A DNA stretch of 59,525 nt. Source: Flavobacterium plurextorum. Lineage in GTDB: Bacteria; Bacteroidota; Bacteroidia; Flavobacteriales; Flavobacteriaceae. The stretch lies in the NCBI RefSeq assembly GCF_002217395.1, contig NZ_MUHD01000013.1:1-59525 (forward strand). Reading direction: 5' to 3'. The notes under the pieces are model-generated. The model searched no databases. It had not been told where the DNA came from and saw nothing but the letters and a program-made list of their open reading frames with translations. Every line of letters begins with the position of its first letter. Position 1 is the first letter of the stretch. Shown piece after piece: positions 17,653 to 26,124 of this stretch. The translations under genes and the position numbers were made by a program.

Positions 17653-18540
17653 TTACAGTTTTTTCTTGTTTTGGTAATGTTTAAAAACGCCGTTTAAAAT
17701 AACTGTAATTACAATTATTAAAGCGCCAATATAAAATTCTGTACTCATTTTTTCTTTTCCTCCAAGAATAAAATAAGCCAGCATAATTCCGTAAACAGGC
17801 TCTAAATTAGTCGTTAACATTACCGTATAAGGCGTTAATCGCTGCATCACTTTCACCGAAGCTGTAAATGCATAAGCAGTACAAACGGAAGCTAAAACCA
17901 ATAATAAAACCCAATTGTTTAATGACATTACAAAAAAGTCAGCATTGAATTTTCCTAAAACCAAAAAATAAATTGTGATAAAAAAAACTCCAGCCCCAAA
18001 TTCATAAAACGTAATTAAAGATGGTTCATGATCTGATATAAGTTTGCCATTCATTAGAGTGAACAAAACTCCTAAAATTATTGATATTAAAGCATAATAA
18101 ACGCCCGTCAGGTACTTTATTTCTACTTGAAGTATTAAGGCCAAACCTGCGATAATAACTAATCCAAAGAAAACCTCATACCATAGAATTTTACGTCCAT
18201 AAAAAAGCGGCTCCAATAAAGAAGCAAAAAAAGCTCCGAGCGAAAAAATAGATAATGTTATTGAAACATTAGAAACATGAATCGCTTTGAAGAAAAAAAT
18301 CCAGTGAAGCGCTATCAATAATCCAACAAAAATGAGCTTAGCAAAAGATTGTGCAGATATAGCAAAAGACTGTTTTTTGTAGACAATAAATCCGCCCAGA
18401 AAAATTCCGGCTATCAACATTCTAAACCATACTAAATTCTCGGCATCAATCGTTATTAAGGCGCCTAAAATGGCCGTAAATCCCCAGATAAAAACAATTA
18501 AATGAAGATTTAGGTAACTTTTTAAATTATCGTTTCGCAT
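17653..18540 (-). CDS. EamA-family (DMT) transporter
   Basis: The 295-residue protein has about ten membrane helices in two repeated EamA halves. The first half has the family hallmark HLIVFIWGFTAILGAL, and the second covers about 150-285 (VYYALISIILGVLFTLMNGK). Members of the drug/metabolite superfamily export amino acids or other metabolites; the substrate cannot be told. Its start overlaps the end of the LptF/G-type gene by 14 bases, so they share a transcript. Confidence 0.9.
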   Translation of the reverse strand: MRNDNLKSYLNLHLIVFIWGFTAILGALITIDAENLVWFRMLIAGIFLGGFIVYKKQSFAISAQSFAKLIFVGLLIALHWIFFFKAIHVSNVSITLSIFSLGAFFASLLEPLFYGRKILWYEVFFGLVIIAGLALILQVEIKYLTGVYYALISIILGVLFTLMNGKLISDHEPSLITFYEFGAGVFFITIYFLVLGKFNADFFVMSLNNWVLLLVLASVCTAYAFTASVKVMQRLTPYTVMLTTNLEPVYGIMLAYFILGGKEKMSTEFYIGALIIVITVILNGVFKHYQNKKKL

Positions 18541-19615
18541 TACGTAATAAGTACACTGCTAAAATTCCGAAAACAATATTCGGGAACCAAACAGCTAAAA
18601 ATGGTGAGAAAGTAGATTTTTCGGCAAGTGTACCAAATATTTTATCAAAAAATACAAATGAAAAGGCAATTGCAATTCCAATCGCTAGATTCGTTCCCAT
18701 TCCACCACGACGTTTCATAGAAGAAACTGCAACCGCGATAATAGTTAGGATAAAGGCTGAAACCGGTACACTGTATTTTTTATAAAGAACTACTAGATAT
18801 ATATTAATATTACCAGAACCTCTCTTTTTCTCTTTGTCGATAAAATCAATCAGCTTTCCTAAAGTAAGTGTTTCTGCTATATAAACTACAGGAGTTAAAT
18901 CTGCTAGTTCAAATTTGAATTTGACATTCTTTTCAGGAACCTTTTCGATTACATCATTCAATTCGCCTAAAGTTCTTTTTGTATAATCATACAAAATATA
19001 AGTTTTCAGTTTTGGATCCCACTTAATACGACTGGCAGTAATTTTATAAGTCAATTTCTCTTTCTCAAAGTGCTCTAATGTAAAATTAAATGCTGTTTTT
19101 GACTCTTCATTAAAACTATTTACAAATATAAAATCATGATCATTTATCTGTCTGTAAACATTTGTATTTTCACCCCGCATAAGTTCTTTACCATTTCCTT
19201 TTAAATAAGTATATCTAAAATTATTATAGCCTTCACTTGCAGCAGGAACAATGAAAAAACCCATTAATAAAACAAAAATGGAAACAATTGTAGCACCAAT
19301 AATATAAGGACGCAAGAATCTTGTATACGAAATACCTGAACTTAAAATCGCAATAATTTCTGTATTATTTGCCAATTTTGACGTAAACCAAATTACGGAC
19401 AAAAACAGGAATATCGGAAATAAGGAATTTATAAAGTAAATAGTAAAATTGTAATAATAGAGCGCAATATCCATAAACGGAATCTTGTTTTCCAGCATCT
19501 TATTAACTTTCTCAGATACATCAATTACAATTCCAATTGGCGCAAACAAAAGCAGCATCACAGAAAAAGTTCCAAGATATCTTTTTAAGATGTATTTATC
19601 TATTATTGTTAACAT
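18527..19615 (-). CDS. LptF/LptG-family LPS export permease
   Basis: The 362-residue protein has three N-terminal and three C-terminal membrane helices around a periplasmic beta-jellyroll region (about 130-260), as in LptF/LptG. The N terminus LTIIDKYILKRYLGTF is typical. With LptB it extracts lipopolysaccharide from the inner membrane. F and G cannot be told apart here, and the partner permease is not in the window. It overlaps the downstream EamA gene and lies just after tgt, an order often seen in Bacteroidota. Confidence 0.9.
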   Translation of the reverse strand: MLTIIDKYILKRYLGTFSVMLLLFAPIGIVIDVSEKVNKMLENKIPFMDIALYYYNFTIYFINSLFPIFLFLSVIWFTSKLANNTEIIAILSSGISYTRFLRPYIIGATIVSIFVLLMGFFIVPAASEGYNNFRYTYLKGNGKELMRGENTNVYRQINDHDFIFVNSFNEESKTAFNFTLEHFEKEKLTYKITASRIKWDPKLKTYILYDYTKRTLGELNDVIEKVPEKNVKFKFELADLTPVVYIAETLTLGKLIDFIDKEKKRGSGNINIYLVVLYKKYSVPVSAFILTIIAVAVSSMKRRGGMGTNLAIGIAIAFSFVFFDKIFGTLAEKSTFSPFLAVWFPNIVFGILAVYLLRNAKR

Positions 19616-19653
19616 ATAAATTTTGTTTCAAATTTAAAAACTTCAGGTTTCAC

Positions 19654-19696
19654 GTTTCAAGTTTCAGGTTGCTATTCGCAACTTGAAACTTGAAAC
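19654..19696. repeat. Long inverted repeat between tgt and the LptF/G gene
   Basis: GTTTCAAGTTTCAGGTTGC pairs with GCAACTTGAAACTTGAAAC around TATTC: a 19-base stem with one mismatch. Further TTTCAGGTTTCA and ACTTGAAAC copies flank it. Related GTTTCAGGTTTC arms occur at 40767-40803. It is a dispersed flavobacterial-type repeat that could stop or stabilise the tgt mRNA. Confidence 0.75.
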
Positions 19697-19719
19697 TAAT
19701 AAAACTTGAAACTCTTTAT

Positions 19720-20850
19720 TTATAGTCTTTGACTCATGTTTTTAACCATCATTTCTTTCCATGGTCTAAAATCGCCGGCTAAGATATGTTTTCTAGCTTC
19801 ACGAACCAACCACATGTAAAAACCAAGATTATGAATCGTCGCAATTTGTTTTCCTAAATATTCGTTAGCTGCAAATAAGTGACGTAAATATGCTTTTGTG
19901 TATTCTGTATCTACAAAAGTATGTCCCATTTCGTCGATAGGAGAAAAATCGGCCTCCCACTTTTTATTTTTAATATTGATTGTTCCATTTGCAGTAAACA
20001 ACATTCCGTTTCTTGCGTTACGCGTTGGCATAACACAGTCAAACATATCAATACCTAACGCAATATTTTCTAATATATTTATTGGGGTTCCAACTCCCAT
20101 TAAATAACGTGGTTTATCTTCTGGAAGTATTTCACAAACTACTTCAGTCATTGCATACATTTCCTCTGCAGGTTCCCCAACTGACAATCCTCCAATTGCA
20201 TTTCCCTGTTGACCAGCGTTTGCAATGTATTCTGCAGACTGGCGACGTAGATCTTTATATGTACTTCCCTGAACAATTGGAAAAAATGTCTGCTCGTAGC
20301 CATATTTATATGGCACTTTATCCAAATGATTAATACAACGATCTAACCAACGGTGCGTCATATGCATTGATCTTTGTGCATATCTATAATCGCAAGGATA
20401 CGGAGTACACTCATCAAAAGCCATAATAATATCAGCACCAATTGTACGCTGAATTTCCATTACACTCTCTGGTGAAAAAAAGTGATATGAACCGTCGATA
20501 TGCGATTTAAACTTCACTCCTTCTTCCTTAATTTTTCGATTGTTCGAAAGAGAATATACTTGATATCCACCAGAATCGGTCAAAATATTACGATCCCAAT
20601 TCATGAATTTATGTAATCCACCAGCTTTTTCAAGAATTTCTGTCTGCGGACGTAAATATAAATGGTATGTATTTCCAAGAATAATATCTGGATTAATATC
20701 ATCTTTCAATTCACGCTGATGCACTCCTTTTACAGAAGCCACCGTTCCAACAGGCATAAAAATAGGCGTTTCGATTACGCCGTGATCTGTAGTTATACTT
20801 CCCGCTCTCGCTTTAGACTGCGGATCTTTTTGTAATAAATCGAACTTCAT
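19720..20850 (-). CDS. tgt: Queuine tRNA-ribosyltransferase
   Basis: The 376-residue enzyme swaps guanine-34 for the preQ1 base in tRNAs with GUN anticodons. Conserved pieces include IFMPVGTVASVKG, TDSGGYQVYSLS (catalytic Asp), FDECTPYP, PIVQGSTYKDLR, IGGLSVGEP and FDCVMPTRNARNG (nucleophilic Asp). The C-terminal zinc-ligand region is altered: where CxCxxC is expected the sequence reads ADFSPIDEMGHTFVDTEYTK, without the cysteines. Such zinc-less Tgt forms may occur in Bacteroidota. A minus-strand -7 box TATCTTTG lies at 20871-20878. Confidence 0.95.
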   Translation of the reverse strand: MKFDLLQKDPQSKARAGSITTDHGVIETPIFMPVGTVASVKGVHQRELKDDINPDIILGNTYHLYLRPQTEILEKAGGLHKFMNWDRNILTDSGGYQVYSLSNNRKIKEEGVKFKSHIDGSYHFFSPESVMEIQRTIGADIIMAFDECTPYPCDYRYAQRSMHMTHRWLDRCINHLDKVPYKYGYEQTFFPIVQGSTYKDLRRQSAEYIANAGQQGNAIGGLSVGEPAEEMYAMTEVVCEILPEDKPRYLMGVGTPINILENIALGIDMFDCVMPTRNARNGMLFTANGTINIKNKKWEADFSPIDEMGHTFVDTEYTKAYLRHLFAANEYLGKQIATIHNLGFYMWLVREARKHILAGDFRPWKEMMVKNMSQRL

Positions 20851-20870
20851 TTGTTTCTTTTTTCAGTCGG

Positions 20871-20878
20871 CAAAGATA
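20871..20878 (-). promoter_or_regulatory. -7 box of tgt
   Basis: CAAAGATA reads TATCTTTG on the minus strand, 20 bases before the tgt ATG. The -33 TTG is not evident. The rest of the 225-base gap to 21075 shows nothing I can assign. Confidence 0.45.
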
Positions 20879-21075
20879 GGCTAATTTCAGGAAAATTTAA
20901 TTAATTCGATAATTAGAAAATTTGAACATTCTATAATAAAGCAAAACCAAACAGACTGAAACAAAAAGATGTGACATTTTAATAAGATTTTTTTAAATTT
21001 GAATAAAACCCAGAAATAAAACACTGCTTAATCTGCATCTCGACAACAATCGCGACTATACACAAAAAAAAATTA

Positions 21076-21936
21076 ATGAACTTAGCTCAAAAACTTGGAT
21101 ATCCCGAAAATACCAAATTATTAATCATTCATGCCGACGATGCCGGATTATCACATTCCGAAAATCAAGCCACTATAAAAGCACTTCAAGATGGATCTGT
21201 AAACTCTTATAGTATAATGGTGCCATGTCCATGGTTTTATGAAATGGCGACATTTGCTAAAAACAACCCAAATTATGATTGCGGAATTCATTTAACACTG
21301 ACTTGCGAATGGGAAAATTACAAATTTGGACCAGTTCTTCCCATATCTGAAGTTCCAAGTTTAGTTGATCAAAATGGATACTTTTACAAAACCAGAAAAG
21401 ATTTCCAAAACAGCGCAAAACCTTCTGAAATCAAAAAAGAGCTTACTGCTCAAATTGAAAAAGCCTTACAATTTGGCATTATTCCCACACATCTAGATTC
21501 ACATATGTGCAGCGTTGGCGTAACTCCCGAAATTTTAGAAATTTACAAAGAGTTAGGAAAAACATACAACTTACCTGTTTTCATTAATAAAGACTTTGTA
21601 GAATCAATTAGTTTATCAAATGAAAAGTATGATTTTACAAATACTCTTCTAGCAGATAATCTTCTAATTGGATACTACACAGATTTCGAAAAAGGAGAAC
21701 TCAGAAAATCATATAAAAAAGCTTTAGACAACGTTATTCCGGGATTTAATATTTTCTTACTTCATCCCGCTTTTGATGATTTTGAAATGCAGGGCATTAC
21801 AATTAATCATCCCAATTTTGGATCAGAATGGCGCCAAATTGACTTTGATTTTTTTACTAGTGACGAATGTAAATTAAAGCTTAAAGAAAACAACATTCAA
21901 TTAGTCACATGGAAAGAGATTAGCAAAATCATATAG
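21076..21936 (+). CDS. ChbG/HpnK (YdjC-like) family deacetylase
   Basis: The 286-residue protein belongs to the YdjC/ChbG carbohydrate deacetylase family. [19 protein letters not shown] carries the Asp-Asp metal/catalytic pair, [10 protein letters not shown] the first His, and [10 protein letters not shown] the downstream His ligands. Family members remove acetyl groups from oligosaccharides such as diacetylchitobiose; the substrate here is unknown. No signal peptide is seen, so a cytoplasmic enzyme is likely. It stands alone, with 140 bases before and 199 after before the next starts. Confidence 0.88.
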   Translation: MNLAQKLGYPENTKLLIIHADDAGLSHSENQATIKALQDGSVNSYSIMVPCPWFYEMATFAKNNPNYDCGIHLTLTCEWENYKFGPVLPISEVPSLVDQNGYFYKTRKDFQNSAKPSEIKKELTAQIEKALQFGIIPTHLDSHMCSVGVTPEILEIYKELGKTYNLPVFINKDFVESISLSNEKYDFTNTLLADNLLIGYYTDFEKGELRKSYKKALDNVIPGFNIFLLHPAFDDFEMQGITINHPNFGSEWRQIDFDFFTSDECKLKLKENNIQLVTWKEISKII

Positions 21937-22079
21937 TTTATCAACTTTTGGTCATTATATAATCATTTCTATTTGCATCGAAAATTTCACACACGATCTT
22001 AAAATTTTTCTATTTCATACTATATCTGGAAAAAAGCGGTATAATTTAACAATTGCGACAAACTAAAGCAAAAAATCAT

Positions 22080-22110
22080 TTGTCAGCCCGCAAAATAAAA
22101 ATTACTTTTG
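22080..22110 (+). promoter_or_regulatory. Candidate promoter of the transketolase operon
   Basis: TTG at 22080-22082 and TACTTTTG at 22103-22110 are 20 bases apart, a good match to the Bacteroidota consensus. The start codon is at 22136, giving a leader of about 18 bases. Confidence 0.6.
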
Positions 22111-22135
22111 CTCCAGTTTAACTTTTACATATAAA

Positions 22136-22984
22136 ATGAAGCCTAACACACAACAATTAAGCGATTTAACGATCCAAGTAAGAAGAGACATTCTTAGAAT
22201 GGTACATGCTGTCAACTCAGGTCACCCAGGTGGTTCATTAGGTTGTACTGAATTTTTGGTAACTCTATACCAAAACATTATGGATCGTAAAGAAGGTTTT
22301 GACATGGATGGAATTGGAGAAGACATCTTCTTTTTATCAAACGGTCACATCTCGCCAGTATTTTACAGCGTTTTAGCTCGAAGCGGTTATTTCCCAATTT
22401 CAGAACTTGCTACTTTCAGATTATTAAACTCTCGTTTACAAGGACACCCAACAACTCACGAAGGATTACCTGGAGTTCGTATGGCTTCTGGATCATTAGG
22501 ACAAGGTTTATCTGTAGCTCTTGGTGCTGCTCAGGCTAAAAAATTAAATAACGACAATCATTTAATCTATACTCTTCACGGAGACGGAGAATTACAAGAA
22601 GGTCAAAACTGGGAAGCTATCATGTATGCTTCTGCTAAAAAAGTAGACAACCTTATTGCAACAATCGACGTTAACGGAAAACAAATTGACGGAACAACTG
22701 ATGAAGTTCTAGCAATGGGAAGTCTTCGTGCCAAATTCGAAGCTTTTGACTGGGATGTTCTTGAGATCAAAGAAGGAAACAATATCGATGCAATCATCGC
22801 TGGTTTAACTGATGCAAAATCAAGAACAGGAAAAGGAAAACCAGTTTGTATTTTATTACATACAGAAATGGGTAACGGGGTTGACTTTATGATGCATACA
22901 CATGCATGGCATGGAAAAGCACCTAACAATGATCAATTGGCAAGTGCTTTAGCTCAAAACATTTCAACTTTAGCAGACTATTAA
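22136..22984 (+). CDS. Transketolase, N-terminal (TPP-binding) subunit
   Basis: The 282-residue protein covers the thiamine-diphosphate domain of transketolase: MVHAVNSGHPGGSLG, the TPP-binding GDGELQEGQNWEA with its downstream Asn (IDVNGKQIDG), and a C-terminal HAWHGKAPN. Bacteroidota often split transketolase into two genes, and the C-terminal half is at 23676. The complex moves two-carbon units between sugars in the pentose phosphate pathway. Unusually, the two halves are separated by an unrelated gene. Confidence 0.95.
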   Translation: MKPNTQQLSDLTIQVRRDILRMVHAVNSGHPGGSLGCTEFLVTLYQNIMDRKEGFDMDGIGEDIFFLSNGHISPVFYSVLARSGYFPISELATFRLLNSRLQGHPTTHEGLPGVRMASGSLGQGLSVALGAAQAKKLNNDNHLIYTLHGDGELQEGQNWEAIMYASAKKVDNLIATIDVNGKQIDGTTDEVLAMGSLRAKFEAFDWDVLEIKEGNNIDAIIAGLTDAKSRTGKGKPVCILLHTEMGNGVDFMMHTHAWHGKAPNNDQLASALAQNISTLADY

Positions 22985-22996
22985 ATTAATTGATTG

Positions 22997-23671
22997 ATGA
23001 AAAAACATTTTGCATCTTTATTTTTTTTAATTCTGTTTCAAAATGTTTTTTCTCAAGAATATCATTTTGATTATTACACCCTTTACAAATTTGACAAGGA
23101 TTCTTTAACTGGTAATAATAGTCAATTCGAATACAATTATTCTAATTCAAAAGACAGCACATATATCCTTAAAATAACCAAAATTAAAGATACTATATCA
23201 AGTGCCATATTGGTTGATCTAGCAAGAGGGAAAAATTTCATCTATAAAGATGAGTCTCATAAAAACACAGTAAATGATATAAGTTTATTATCCAGCTCCA
23301 TTTCTTTTCCTTATAATACTGATTATTGTAAATTGCAAAAAAATGGATATTTCTATGAAGTTTTATATTTTTTGAAAGACAATGTAAAAAACATCAACAT
23401 CAAACAATTCAAAAACGATAGAAAAAGAAAATTAGTTAATGAATCATTTTATGAAACTGCCCCATCTGAAATTTCAAAAAATCAACATTTTAACTTCAGA
23501 ATCCTAGTATATCCTTTATGGTGTCAAAAATTTAGATTAAAAAATAATGAAGTTATAACTAGCTCTTATTTTATTGAAAAAGGAAAGAAAATATATTTTC
23601 GTAAACTTTTAAAAATTGAAGAAATAGATTTTAGCTTAGACATTAAAAACAAAAATATTACAGCAAATTAA
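22997..23671 (+). CDS. Exported protein of unknown function between transketolase halves
   Basis: The 224-residue protein starts MKKHFASLFFLILFQNVFSQ, a clear signal peptide. The mature part is rich in Tyr, Asn, Lys and Ser with beta-strand-like segments; I recognise no family. The ATG at 22997 is preferred over the adjacent in-frame TTG. It is visibly more AT-rich than its neighbours and uses codons such as ATA and TTA more freely. It begins 12 bases after the N-terminal subunit stop and ends 4 bases before the C-terminal subunit start, so it must be cotranscribed with both. A late insertion into the operon is the simplest reading. A functional link to transketolase is not suggested by an exported protein. 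Confidence 0.7.
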   Translation: MKKHFASLFFLILFQNVFSQEYHFDYYTLYKFDKDSLTGNNSQFEYNYSNSKDSTYILKITKIKDTISSAILVDLARGKNFIYKDESHKNTVNDISLLSSSISFPYNTDYCKLQKNGYFYEVLYFLKDNVKNINIKQFKNDRKRKLVNESFYETAPSEISKNQHFNFRILVYPLWCQKFRLKNNEVITSSYFIEKGKKIYFRKLLKIEEIDFSLDIKNKNITAN

Positions 23672-23675
23672 AGCT

Positions 23676-24629
23676 ATGAAAAAATACGAAAATACAGGAA
23701 GTAAAGATACTCGTTCTGGTTTTGGAGCGGGAATGACTGAACTAGGTCAGAAAAACGAAAACGTTGTGGCATTATGTGCCGATTTAATTGGATCATTAAA
23801 ATTTGATGATTTCAAGAAAAATCACCCTGAGCGTTTTTTCCAAATTGGAATCGCTGAAGCTAACATGATCGGAATTGCTGCTGGTTTAACAATTGGAGGT
23901 AAAATTCCATTTACAGGAACTTTCGCTAACTTCTCTACAGGAAGAGTTTACGATCAAATCCGTCAATCTGTTGCTTATTCTGATAAAAATGTAAAAATCT
24001 GTGCATCTCATGCTGGTTTAACATTAGGAGAAGACGGTGCAACTCACCAAATTTTAGAAGACATCGGATTAATGAAAATGCTGCCAGGAATGACTGTAAT
24101 TAACACTTGTGATTACAACCAAACTAAAGCCGCTACTATTGCATTAGCAGATCACCACGGACCAGCTTATTTACGTTTTGGACGTCCAGTTGTAGCTAAC
24201 TTTACTCCTGCTGACGAACCATTCGTAATTGGAAAAGCAATTTTATTAAACGAAGGAACTGATGTAACAATCGTTGCAACAGGTCACTTAGTTTGGGAAG
24301 CACTTATCGCTGCTGAAGCTTTAGAAGCAAAAGGAATTTCTGCTGAAGTAATCAACATCCACACGATCAAACCTCTTGACGAAGAAGCTATTCTTAAATC
24401 GGTTGCTAAAACGAAATGTATAGTTACTGCTGAAGAGCACAACTATCTTGGAGGTCTTGGAGAAAGCATTTCAGGAGTATTAGCTTTAAACAATCCTACT
24501 CCACAAGAATTTGTAGCGGTACAGGATAGTTTTGGTGAATCTGGAACTCCAGAGCAGCTAATGGAAAAATACAAACTAAACAATCAAGCAATTGTTGAAG
24601 CTGTAGAAAGAGTTATCAAAAGAAAATAA
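23676..24629 (+). CDS. Transketolase, C-terminal (Pyr) subunit
   Basis: The 317-residue protein holds the pyrimidine-binding and C-terminal domains: RSGFGAGMTELGQKNENVV, FFQIGIAEANMIGIAAGLTI with the catalytic Glu, SHAGLTLGEDGATHQ, PAYLRFGRP, and a final IHTIKPLDEEAI domain. It pairs with the N-terminal subunit at 22136. Codon usage is like that of a highly expressed gene, in contrast to the inserted gene before it. A bidirectional terminator follows 21 bases after the stop. Confidence 0.95.
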   Translation: MKKYENTGSKDTRSGFGAGMTELGQKNENVVALCADLIGSLKFDDFKKNHPERFFQIGIAEANMIGIAAGLTIGGKIPFTGTFANFSTGRVYDQIRQSVAYSDKNVKICASHAGLTLGEDGATHQILEDIGLMKMLPGMTVINTCDYNQTKAATIALADHHGPAYLRFGRPVVANFTPADEPFVIGKAILLNEGTDVTIVATGHLVWEALIAAEALEAKGISAEVINIHTIKPLDEEAILKSVAKTKCIVTAEEHNYLGGLGESISGVLALNNPTPQEFVAVQDSFGESGTPEQLMEKYKLNNQAIVEAVERVIKRK

Positions 24630-24650
24630 TTTTCAATTTTCTTAAACATA

Positions 24651-24686
24651 AAAAAAGCCTCGAAATTTACATTTCGAGGCTTTTTT
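24651..24686. terminator. Bidirectional terminator after transketolase
   Basis: AAAAAAGCCTCGAAAT and ATTTCGAGGCTTTTTT form a long stem around TTAC, with A and T runs on both sides. It can stop the transketolase transcript on the plus strand and would also stop any minus-strand transcript of the gene remnant. Confidence 0.9.
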
Positions 24687-24714
24687 ATATGTACTTATTA
24701 CAGATTTAATTCTT

Positions 24715-24804
24715 TTAACATTGTAGTTTATCTAAAAAAAAAATCAGTCTTGAATTCACTCTATAATCATCTTCAATAGATTTTCTTGAATTATTATATG
24801 ACTG
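24715..24804 (-). pseudogene. Decayed C-terminal remnant of a second FKBP-like gene
   Basis: Read on the minus strand this stretch encodes YNNSRKSIEDDYRVNSRL then FFLDKLQC and a stop. The intact neighbour ends INNPRKFIEDDYKANPRL then YLDKTYPYQKN. Only about 29 codons remain, and no upstream part or start is left. Its own terminator copy follows at 24651-24686. It is the residue of a tandem duplication or of a deleted paralogue. Confidence 0.75.
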
Positions 24805-24832
24805 AAAAGTAATTCTTAATTCCCTTGAACAT

Positions 24833-24866
24833 AAAAAAAACCTCGAAATTCACATTTCGAGGTTTT
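24833..24866 (-). terminator. Terminator of the FKBP-like gene
   Basis: AACCTCGAAAT and ATTTCGAGGTT pair around TCAC. The plus-strand run of eight A gives a T run on the minus strand, as expected for the gene at 24885. It is nearly identical to the terminator at 24651. Confidence 0.88.
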
Positions 24867-24884
24867 TCATATATTTCAATAAAT

Positions 24885-26045
24885 CTAATTCTTTTGATAT
24901 GGATAAGTTTTATCCAAATAAATTCTTAATCTTGGATTTGCCTTATAATCGTCTTCAATAAATTTTCTAGGATTATTAATTGATTCCGGTTTCGAAGGAT
25001 CTGTAAGCGCTCCTGTTGGCCTTCTAGGCACACCATAAAGCTCCGTTTCATCTACATTTGGTGTAGCAGGATCATCTCCAATCGGATTCCAAGGATAATA
25101 CTTACTTATACCTGTATTAGGAGCATCTGCTGGTTTCGTAACCTCAAATCTAGTACTAAAACCATCTCCATCATCATCAAGATCTAAGAAATCAGAAATT
25201 CCATCACCATCTGTATCGTCAGCAAAATTAGCTGGAGGATTAGGATATCTTACTTTATCTCTAACATCATAAAGATATCCATCACCATTAAGATCTTCTA
25301 AATAATCTGGAACACCATCACCTACAGTAACTGTTGTACCATTTGATAAAGTTGTGTACTCATGATCCAACCTCTGAAGATCATATAATTTAAAACTAAA
25401 AACTAAAGGAGCATATGCTGGTATTTTTCCTGAAGCAGGAGGATTGGCATAATACGCAAGTCCTGAAGGCAAAAACATAACTCCTGCACCATAATTTTCA
25501 TACGTAACAACACCTTGATCAGACGTTTTTGAAGTACCCGTTTTAAACTGAGGAAAAATTTCACCCCAGCCATCGATAGGAGCTCCTAAGGCTTGATACA
25601 AGTACAACTCAAAATCTCTTGCAAGCCCATACGAATCATCAAAAACAGTTCCATTTAACAAACTACCTCTATAAGCGGTAAAAATTTTATCGGTATTACA
25701 TGGTGCTTGACCTGTCCCTTTTCTTAAACTTAAATAATAAACAGTGTAATTAACATCACGATTATAAACAGGTCTAGTTTGCAAAGGATACTCTTTTTGA
25801 TCCCAAATAGACACTTGCGTCCCTCCTGCTGGAATTTTTTTAATTGTAATATCCAAATCAGGTGTTACATTATCAATATAATTAGTCTTTAAATATTTAA
25901 TAATAGAATCATTATCTGCTTTATACTGTTCAGCATAATCTCTTACTGGCACCACCACTACATCCTCATCATCGTCCTTTTTAGAACAGGAAACCAAAGA
26001 AATACCTGCAAGCAATAAAATAAAATAATATTTAAATTTGTTCAT
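24885..26045 (-). CDS. FKBP-type lipoprotein with calcium-binding-like repeats
   Basis: The 386-residue protein starts MNKFKYYFILLLAGISLVSC, a lipoprotein signal with Cys near residue 20, followed by KKDDDED. The middle has FKBP-type peptidyl-prolyl isomerase features (IFTAYRGSLLNGTVFDDSY, GWGEIFPQFKTG, VMFLPSGLAYY). The tail carries thrombospondin-type-3-like repeats (DLNGDGYLYD, DTDGDGISDFLDLDDDGDGF) that probably bind calcium. A periplasmic or outer-membrane folding role fits. I start it at 26045 rather than the ATG three codons upstream, to give a clean signal peptide. Its 3' end has been duplicated (24715-24804). Confidence 0.85.
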   Translation of the reverse strand: MNKFKYYFILLLAGISLVSCSKKDDDEDVVVVPVRDYAEQYKADNDSIIKYLKTNYIDNVTPDLDITIKKIPAGGTQVSIWDQKEYPLQTRPVYNRDVNYTVYYLSLRKGTGQAPCNTDKIFTAYRGSLLNGTVFDDSYGLARDFELYLYQALGAPIDGWGEIFPQFKTGTSKTSDQGVVTYENYGAGVMFLPSGLAYYANPPASGKIPAYAPLVFSFKLYDLQRLDHEYTTLSNGTTVTVGDGVPDYLEDLNGDGYLYDVRDKVRYPNPPANFADDTDGDGISDFLDLDDDGDGFSTRFEVTKPADAPNTGISKYYPWNPIGDDPATPNVDETELYGVPRRPTGALTDPSKPESINNPRKFIEDDYKANPRLRIYLDKTYPYQKN

Positions 26046-26085
26046 TATTGTCATTTTTTTAGGTGCGCAAGATACAATATTGATT

Positions 26086-26093
26086 TATTTTTG
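26086..26093 (+). promoter_or_regulatory. -7 box of the S4-domain gene
   Basis: TATTTTTG matches TAnnTTTG, 31 bases before the ATG at 26125. It argues against the longer frame opening at 26038, which would start upstream of transcription. Confidence 0.45.
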
Positions 26094-26124
26094 TAAAGAA
26101 TTTAACTTTGATTTTAGAAAAATT

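Larger units (their letters stand above)
24626..24990. repeat. Tandem direct duplication of a gene tail plus terminator
   Basis: Two units of about 180 bases lie head to tail (about 24626-24807 and 24808-24990). Both contain, in plus-strand order, a CTT.AACATAAAAAAA stretch, the same CCTCGAAAT...ATTTCGAGG hairpin and ATxTAATTCTTTT. TATAATC.TCTTCAATA.ATTTTCT follows. In the right-hand unit this last part is the 3' end of the FKBP-like gene. In the left-hand unit it is a decayed copy. Confidence 0.8.

Noticed and set aside
22603..22929. Minus-strand frame of 108 codons inside the transketolase N-terminal gene
   Set aside because: It is a shadow of a highly conserved gene on the other strand.
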